Below, piece after piece: positions 57,476 to 64,000 of a stretch of 64,000 nucleotides of DNA. Origin of the DNA: Podocnemis expansa (lineage: Eukaryota; Chordata; Testudines; Podocnemididae); NCBI GenBank assembly GCA_007922195.1, contig ML682123.1, positions 872,751-936,750 of the forward strand, in the 5' to 3' direction. Position numbers and translations under genes: made by a program. How positions within the stretch are numbered: the stretch's first letter is position 1; every line of letters begins with the position of its first letter. Under the pieces are notes generated by a model, which was given only the letters and a program-made list of their open reading frames with translations, did no database searches and had not been told where the DNA came from.

Positions 57476-57719
57476 TGAAATGAAAGACATATACACAGAC
57501 TTAATTAACATATACTTTAAAGGTAAATGTAATTCATTATCTGTCTGTCCCCCTACATTATCTGTCTGTGCTCCACACCCTGGTTTTGGATACGGCGAGC
57601 ATGAAGTATTGGGTATCCGGATCGGACTACCCCTCGCTCGCTGGCCACCCAGTTCCCCCCAGAGACGTGGTCTAGATGGCAATGGGGGCCGGAAGCCCCC
57701 CAGGGACCCTCTCCCTCCC

Positions 57720-58178
57720 TCCAGGGAGACTAAGGAACTGGATCTGTTAGGCCGTAAGGTGTATTCTTCATCGGCCTTTCAACTGCGAGTGGCAAACAAC
57801 CAAGCTATAACCAGGAGATACTTGCTGGATATCTGGGAGTCACTTGGGAGATTTAGAAATATGCTTCCGCCCAAGGCCAGGGATGAGTATGATGCCTTCT
57901 TGGAGGAAGGCAACATAATCTCTCAAGACCTTCTTCTTTCAGCCTGCGATGCGGTGGACACTGCGGCCTGCACCATGGCCTCAGCAGTTACCCTCCGCAG
58001 GGTAGCATGGCTCAGGGAGGCTAGAGCACTCCCTAACATACAGCAGGCAGTCCTTGACCTGCCCTTTGAGGGGAACATCCTGTTTTCCCCTGAAATGCTC
58101 TCCGTGGTGGGCACGGCCCGGGACCCTTGGGGAGAGGCCAAGTACTTTGGCCTTCTCCCTCCGGGACCCACCCCCTGA
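57720..58178 (+). pseudogene. DIRS B Gag fragment
   Basis: 'TKELDLLGRKVYSSSAFQL', 'VANNQAITRRYLLDIWESL', 'VLDLPFEGNILFSPEM' align with the Gag of element A ('LDLLYRKVYSSATLQL', 'NFPFEGPDLFAS') in the same order. About 150 codons open, ending at a stop at 58176. The upstream text 57480-57700 in the same frame is not recognisable Gag and joins LTR sequence. Confidence 0.75.
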
Positions 58179-58562
58179 CTTAGCTTACCAATTCCCTGGG
58201 TGGGACAACCCCTTTGTCCTTCTGCACTCATGGCAGAAAGAGGGCCTTAGGCCACCCCTCCCCAAGGAGGGGCCCCTCTGACTACCGCCACCCACTTTAC
58301 CCTTAGGGTGCAGGGGGTCCTAGGGCATCACTGCCGCAGACAGCCAACCTCGCCCCCTCTGTAGGGAAGGCAGGTCCGGTGGGAACCACCCCGGTCGTTC
58401 CTCGTTCTTCTCCTTCCCCAATTGCAGGGGCAAGAATTAGTTTGGGACGCCAGGGGCTGACAAGACAATGATGCCTGCCTATGGTGCCAGTACCCCAATA
58501 TCATGGTTACCCCCCCCCCCGTAAGCAGCGACTTCCCCGAGGACGGAAACCACCCCTCTCCT

Positions 58563-58615
<53 letters not shown>
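58563..58615 (+). repeat. (ATCA)n microsatellite
   Basis: About twelve atca units ending directly at the 3' terminal sequence of an antisense CR1 tail. CR1 3' ends carry short tandem repeats, so the array probably grew from the tail. Confidence 0.95.
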
Positions 58616-58616
<1 letters not shown>

Positions 58617-58680
58617 TCATAGGGTTGGAAGGGACCTCATGAGATCATCAAGTCCAACCTAACAGCCTTCCTTTCTGAAT
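58616..58680 (-). mobile_element. CR1 LINE 3' tail (antisense)
   Basis: 'aatcatagggttggaaggga' and 'cctcatgagatcatcaagtc' are the antisense CR1 3' end (or that of its SINE). Only about 65 bp. Confidence 0.75.
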
Positions 58681-61400
58681 ACTTCCCACTGTGCCCCCCC
58701 CCCCCAACTCCTCCCTGCGAGATGGAGACATGTCTTGTTGTAGCCCCAGCTGAGGCAGGGCTCTGAGACATGCACATCCGAAGCCTACTCGCAACAGAAC
58801 TGTGCCAGTAGCCATGATGCGTGTCCCAGGTAGGCCCCCTCGTTCTGGGTCAGGGGAAAGGGAGGGGACACCCCTGGTCGCACCACCACCTTCTGTGCTG
58901 TGACCCAAACCCCCTTTTGACAGGAATTTCTCCTGCGCACTGAGGGGGACACATCTGTGTAGCAATACAGCTACCTGGATAGCCATTTCATCGGGAAGGT
59001 ATCTCTAGAGTGAATTCTACCCCACTTCAGGAACCGTCACTTTGGTCTACCCTCTCTGAGGTAGCCCACGCTTCCCCAACCCCATGAAAGCACGGACGGG
59101 GTCACTCCTTTAAAACCCTGAGGGGGAACACCTTGTTGTGTACCATATGTTGGGAAACTGTGAAAGGTCTATCCCTTTGTGTGCCCTCCCATACATATAG
59201 TTTCTACCTCCATATCCACTGCCTTCTGGACAGCTATCTATATCAGACAGAAGGTTCCCTACTTCCAGGGCACTTGCGCAATCTTTTGCCCTACGGTCTT
59301 ATTCCCTGGCAGGACATGACCCCCCCTTCCGCCCTGCCTCCCCGTGAGACCATCCCACTACACCACGTGTAGTTCCTTAGTGCTACTGCATTTGTCCCCA
59401 TGCACGTTGGCGGCACCTGGCAGTTCTGCGGTCCCCTCTTTCCTTTCTCAAGGACAGGCTGACACCCACGGCTGTTCCGATGGTGCGATACACAGAGAAC
59501 CCAATTTCTATACAACATATAACAGTTTGGGGTTGTACCCCTTTTATTTGCCCTCTGGCTCCCTCCAGGGAGAAAACTTTGTTGGGTCTCTGATCCTGGG
59601 GTGTCCTTCAGATGCGGCAGCTGCAACCCTGTGACAGTTCCATTCTCTAGCTTAAGAAGGACCCTTCCTTGGCAGTGGAGTTCTTCAATATCCATGCATG
59701 GAAGAGTTTTCCTCCTTGGCAGCACTGGCATGGCAAGGTGGTAGTGTTACCCCTCCGACACGCACCATAGGTACTGAGTCTGCGGCCTTTCATGGCTTCC
59801 CTTCGATCCTTCAGTCGCCGAGGGGCTGACTAGATGATAATAAGAGTTCTCTTCCATCCCCCTCCTTCCCCCTCACGCTTTAGTGAGAGCCTCAAGAGGC
59901 AAACCCAGCAAGCTTAGACCAACGGGGCCCTCTCCTACATTCTAGCACCCTGCGAGACCTAGTAGGCCCGTCTCGTCAACATTGCCTCAGGCCACCTTGC
60001 GGTCAGTACCTTTCCGGAACCTTTCTCCTGCGAGAGCCTGGTTGTGGTGCCGGCTTGGCTGAAACGCATGCTTCTGTGCTACCAGTTCATTAACTAGCAT
60101 GCCATAGGCCACGTCCTGCTTGGCTTGACTATATACGCCATGGCTAGTGTCTCGTGGTCTCCTCAGTCGCCCGCGAGCCATCTCACGACCTTGTATCTTC
60201 ATTTCTCTCTTTTAACCAGATGGATTGCTTGCCCGCATCCTGGATAAGGGGCATTGTCATCCCCTTACTTCTCCCTGTGTACTCAGTAGTCACCAGATCA
60301 GTCCATAACTGCGTGGCTCCTGTAAAGCCTTCAGGTGCCCTATGCCTACCCTTTCTTTGTTCTCTAGTGAGACATGCCCATATGGCTAGTCTCATTTGCT
60401 AGTTTTAGTGTTCTCCTTTGAGTCTATGTGACACAGCCTAAGCCAGACATTGCGGTCTGTTGGTTACATTCCACGTTTCCTCCTAAGCAGGGCACCCGCG
60501 CAACCTGTTTTCTTAGGTTGCGTCTTTCCCTCCAGCTCCGGTGACCTTGTCCAACCTGTGTAGGCGTTCTGCCTCAGTGGTTCAATCTTGCCCTGTTCTG
60601 GTTGACCCTCAGCTCTTGCTTCTTCTGGGCCCACCAAGGCCCGCTTCTTGCTTCTTCTGGGCCCAACAAGGCCTCTTGACTTCGGTGAGCGTCTTGCTGT
60701 GGGGCCTCTACCTTACAGGGCTTGTTGCCGTGCCGAAGGTGGAAGTACCAACTCCACGTGCCATCCATCAGCATGGCTATTACCTATTACTGAATGCATC
60801 CGAGCAGTGCTTGAAGAAAAATGGTGGGTTACTCTCCAGTAACTGTCATTCTTCGAGATGGGCTGCTCCGATCCATTCAGGTCTCTCCCCTTCGTCCCCG
60901 CTTCTGGAGTTGTCGACTCTAAGGAACTGAGGAGGCGGTGGGGAGGCGGCCGTATATGTAGCCACGGATGGCATGAGGGGCAGTGGCTGCCTCTCCTCTT
61001 CTGACATGCTAGGACAAGTTTTTTCTGACCAATCTGGCGCTCCGGCACGGAGACACCTATTACTGAATGGATCCAAGCAGCCCATCTCGAAGGAGGGTGG
61101 TTACTGGTGAGTAACCCACATTTATCAAAAGAAAGACATACAGCACAGAAATCACACAGTTGTAACGATTGCCTGAGGGAAGCACTGTATTTAGATATAG
61201 CAGCCTATATGGACCTACCTGGTAACCTGAGCTAAAAAAGCCAAAGTAAAGGTTGTCACAAAGTCAAAGGAAAAGGCTAAAGAACAGGTAAAAAAGGCTG
61301 TTAGGTGTAGCACCTACAGGTTTGGGTGCCATAACTGGCCTGAATTCTGCATTAGTAGGTTTGCCTTGTAGGGGATGTGGAGTGGTGTGTCTACGAATGG

Positions 61401-61811
61401 CAGGGCCGTCTCCAGGGTAGGGCAAGCAGGGCAGTCGCCCAGGGCCTCACACTTTGAGGAGCCCTGTGGGCCCCGCACCACTGCCCCCCCCCCATGCTGG
61501 GGACCGGGTGAGCCTGCCAAAAGCAGCAGCCCAGTTTAGTACTGCCGGTCTGCCCCCTGTCCACATGCACCACTTTCAGCTCTGTGCTGCATCAGCTGGG
61601 AGGTGGTGGGAGGCAGTGCGGAGCCTGTACCGCTATCTCCCTGGCCACACTGCCTCCTGTCCCCTCCTTGCTGTTCTGGCACAGACCCAAAAGCAGAGTG
61701 GGCAGCCGGGTGGGGGGTGGGGAGCTGACCGGCAGCTCAGTGCCAGGGTGAGTGGGTGCCCCACAGAGGGCAATTCGCCTGAGGCCCTTTAACCCCCTAG
61801 GGATGTCCCTG
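61401..61811. mobile_element. GC-rich element, probable hAT
   Basis: Starts 'cagggccgtctccagggt' and ends 'ctagggatgtccctg', short imperfect inverted ends. Flanks 'acgaatgg' and 'actgatag' match 5 of 8. GC-rich, non-coding. It separates DIRS C from the sequence at 61120-61400, which I cannot classify. Confidence 0.5.
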
Positions 61812-62057
61812 ACTGATAGGTACCATAGGATTGAGTACCAGTGTTATCTGGGCCAAGCTGGAGCTATCAGGATTATGTCTACTCCATCCCTTTTTACTTT
61901 AAGGAGGGCTCTGTGGATCAGGAGGATTGGGGGAATGCATACATTAGAGGGCCCCCCAATGGGTTAGGAAGTCATCTGTCAGCAAGCCCCCCTCCTGGCC
62001 CCTGAGTGAACAAAAGTGACGACACTTTCAGTTCTGTTGTGCTGTGAACAGGTCCAT

Positions 62058-63695
62058 CTAGGGCATGCCCCACTGACTGAAGATATAGGACATAGTATCT
62101 GTGTGGAAGGACCACTCGTGATGAGACAGAAATGTCCTGCTCAGTGAGTCTGCCATGCTGTTGTCTATCCCTGGAAGGTGGGCCACTACCAGGGTGAAGC
62201 TGTGTTTGAAGGCCAGTTCCAGAGGTTGATAACCTCCATGCAGAGAGCTGGGGAGTGAATGCCCCCCCCCCCCCGCTACTGATGGTTCATGTAGAACATG
62301 GCTGTTATGTTGTCTGTCTGGACCTGGACTGTTTTCCCCCTTACCAAGTCCAGGAAGGCCCTGCAGGCCAGGTGTGTAATAACCCTTGGGGAGGAAGGGG
62401 TTAACACTCTGGTCAGTGAGTCCCAGGACAGCCAATAGGAATGAAGCACAGGTTTTTGAATGGTAACAGCAGCCTGGCCTGGGCCTGTTTGGATGTAGCA
62501 GAGCTCCTGGAAGGATCAGGAGGAGGCCAGAGGGGCCTGAGGAAGAATCCAGCAACATCCTTACCAAAGATAAGTTAAATTTGTTACTGACCAGGCGTGG
62601 GTAGAACAGGGAATGTTTACTTAGACATGGTCAGGGTATTTTCTTCATTTTTGGCTTGTTTTTTGGATTTCTCTGTGCTAAGCACATGTAACCCAACCCC
62701 CACCCCACTACCCTGTAACTACCTAAGTTAATTCCCAGAGAAGCAACTCTCTGTGTTTATCATCTGTTCTTTTTGATTAAAGAGTTTACCTTTTAAGTAA
62801 GTTCTGGTTCTGTGTCCTGAAAGGCAAGAGGTTTGTGTGCCTGTGCCTTAGACTGCACAGGCAGCTACTAAAGGGAACCCTGTTCCAGTTCCAGCTCATA
62901 TTGCAGCTGGGGTTCAGTCACTTTCCTGAGAGAGGAATAAAGAGGATTGCAAGTACCTCACAGGGAGGAATTCCCAAGTGCGCCTTCCTGGGTCTCAAGA
63001 GGTTTTTTTGTATTTGGGTGGTGGCAGCGATACCACTCCAAGGCCAGGAATTGGAGGCCTTGGAGACTTTTAAGAGCAGGCTTTAAGGCCAGTGGCTTTT
63101 CTGGCCTGTTGCAGGCCCCCACCTTCTGCACTCAGAGTGCCAGAGTGGGGAAAAAGCCTTGACAAGGTGTATGGCTTTGAGTTCTTTCAGATTTATCTGA
63201 AGGAGGCTGTCCTCATGTGACCAGTTTCCTTGGGTTGCCCTCCAAGATATATGCTCCCCAACCCATGTCTGATGTATCGGTGATCAGCATCACCAAGAGG
63301 TTGGAGGTCTTGAAGAGAATACCCCCAGGGCAAAGAGTGGGTCCCGCCAGATTTTCAGTGTTTCCAGGACATTGCAAGGAACTGAGAGTACCTTGTTCAG
63401 AGAGTGCCCATGGGGGTGGAAGGCTGTGGCTAGCCAGAGCTGAAAGGCCTTCATCCTCAAGTGGGGCATTCCTATCATGGAGGTAGAGGCTGCCATGTGA
63501 CCTTCCCTTTATTAGCCAATTGTTGAGGTAAGGGTATATCCTTATGCCCTGTTTCTTCAGGTACTCCTCCACAGCCACCAAGAACTTTGTGAACATTCTG
63601 GGGGCTAAGGAAAGGCTGAAAGAGAGCAATGCGGACTGGAAGTGTTCCCTTCCCACCACAAATTGGAGGAAACTTCTGTGGATGAGTCTTATCGC
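62058..63695 (-). pseudogene. DIRS C reverse transcriptase/RNase H pseudogene
   Basis: On -: 'FVVGREHFQSALLSFSLSL' (RT palm), then 'IYPYLNNWLI' at 63519-63530, where the catalytic YLDD has become YLNN. Soon after, about 220-250 bp present in element A are missing and the text jumps to 'HMAASTSMIGMPHLRMK'. RNase H has 'VMLITDTSDMGWGAYI' (about 63270) and, beyond the LTR, 'GIDNSMADSLSR' (about 62150). Inactive. Confidence 0.82.
62375..63164 (+). repeat. Solo LTR with 5-bp TSD (aggtg) inside DIRS C RNase H
   Basis: Starts 'tgtaataacccttgggg' after 'tg', i.e. 'tgtgtaataaccc' context, and ends 'aaaaagccttgaca'. Identical 'aggtg' at 62370-62374 and 63165-63169. 'tttttgattaaagagttt' near 62772 and 'gaggaataaagagg' near 62933 are candidate polyadenylation signals, supporting + orientation. 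790 bp without viral genes. Confidence 0.82.
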
Positions 63696-64000
63696 CAGGG
63701 GCGTCACTGCCCCGGGAAGGGACCTGGGGCATGGCCCCAGGCCCCGCCCCCCGCCCGCAGGCCCCGCCCCTGGCCTGCAGGCTACGCCTCCTGGCTGGGG
63801 ACAGGGCTGGAAGCCACTGAGTGCCACCATTGGTGGCTGGGCCTGCATCCCCAGCTGGGGATGGGGCCAGAGCAGCCGCCGCTGCTGCGGGCAGCCAAGC
63901 CCCCAAGCCTCGGCTGAGGACGGGGCTGCTGCAGCCATGGGTGGCTGGGCCCCAGATCCCCCACTGGGGACAGGGCTGCCGCAGCTGCAGCCTCAAGTGG
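63696..64000 (-). mobile_element. GC-rich hAT element, cut by the window edge
   Basis: Begins 'caggggcgtcactgccccgg', the reverse complement of the right end of the copy at 5689-6163, so it is inserted in the opposite orientation. It interrupts the RT of DIRS C. The expected duplication would be a copy of 'cttatcgc' (63688-63695) beyond the window. Confidence 0.75.

Larger units (their letters stand above)
58200..60540. other. Unrecognised interior of DIRS B
   Basis: No RT, RNase H or recombinase motif found on either strand. A (atca)n array and a small CR1 tail interrupt it. A 30-bp-scale near-duplication ('cttcttctgggcccaccaag' / 'cttcttctgggcccaacaag') follows at 60617-60675. Confidence 0.4.
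56589..61110 (+). mobile_element. DIRS retrotransposon B (degraded, sense)
   Basis: Left end 'ttacttcttcgagtgctgct' and 'cagtaataggtgtctctgtg' pairs with right end text 'ggagacacctattactgaat' (61037-61056). The right terminal unit 60820-61100 has the inner ends 'ctccagtaactgtcattctt' and 'ggttactggtgagtaaccca'. A Gag fragment is at 57720-58178, and a family-B LTR sits at about 56715-57470. The 58.2-60.5 kb part shows no RT or recombinase that I can recognise. Confidence 0.72.
61812..63695 (-). mobile_element. DIRS retrotransposon C (truncated, antisense)
   Basis: 61812-61990 matches the recombinase-upstream part of element A (about 50770-50945: 'gtgttatctgggccaa', 'gctctgtggatcagga'). 62058-62350 is RNase H, and 63165-63695 RNase H N-terminus plus RT. 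The recombinase and right end are missing. A solo LTR (62375-63164) and a GC-rich hAT (from 63696) interrupt it. It probably continues past the window edge. Confidence 0.78.

Noticed and set aside
58563..58615. CRISPR-like regular repeat
   Set aside because: A 4-bp microsatellite without spacers, in vertebrate DNA.

Overview
This window is vertebrate nuclear DNA made almost entirely of transposable-element remains. No host protein-coding exon, rRNA or functional tRNA could be supported. CR1-type LINE fragments, DIRS retrotransposons with a tyrosine recombinase, Harbinger and hAT DNA transposons, MITEs ending in 'tgtctacac'-like repeats and many solo LTRs suggest a non-avian reptile. A turtle is most likely and a crocodilian is the alternative; this is inference from repeat composition. 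Two 10-N assembly gaps are present (14441-14450, 26224-26233).

Layout. 0-2.5 kb: tandem tRNA-like units, CR1 3' tails and one LTR followed by a primer-binding-site-like leader, apparently the 5' end of a lost endogenous retrovirus. 2.5-14.4 kb: old CR1 copies broken by small hAT elements (5689-6163, 12573-12782, 13075-13541), a palindrome-rich MITE (11733-12095) and sequence I cannot classify. 14.5-20.5 kb: a GC-rich repeat holding a solo LTR (15743-16753), a MITE split by a second solo LTR (16869-18184), and a Harbinger transposon (18381-20425) that itself carries one MITE and two hATs. 21.3-22.8 kb: a hAT with a perfect 8-bp duplication. 23.4-32.7 kb: one antisense CR1 copy pulled apart by layered insertions (tRNA/CR1 SINE, then a 4.5 kb hAT, then further hATs and a fold-back SINE; and separately a solo LTR carrying a hAT). 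33-37.4 kb: a twin-primed SINE, solo LTRs and a tRNA-headed SINE. 37.7-41.45 kb: a two-gene Harbinger transposon, with a Myb/SANT-like gene on + and a DDE transposase on -, both mutated. 43-48.8 kb: a hAT MITE, a Tigger/mariner-like element, a long fold-back SINE and deleted DIRS ends. 49.2-64 kb: three neighbouring DIRS elements. A is almost full length, antisense, with gag, RT/RNase H and tyrosine recombinase. B is on + with a gag piece. C is antisense, truncated, with a dead RT. Solo LTRs sit inside all three or at their ends.

Nothing here forms an operon or host pathway. The genes are the replication machinery of separate selfish elements, and every copy has stops, frameshifts, deletions or insertions. 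The main value of the window is its readable insertion order: at least thirteen target-site duplications, exact or nearly so (2, 3, 4, 5, 8 and 13 bp), identify the class of each inserter and the order in which they arrived.
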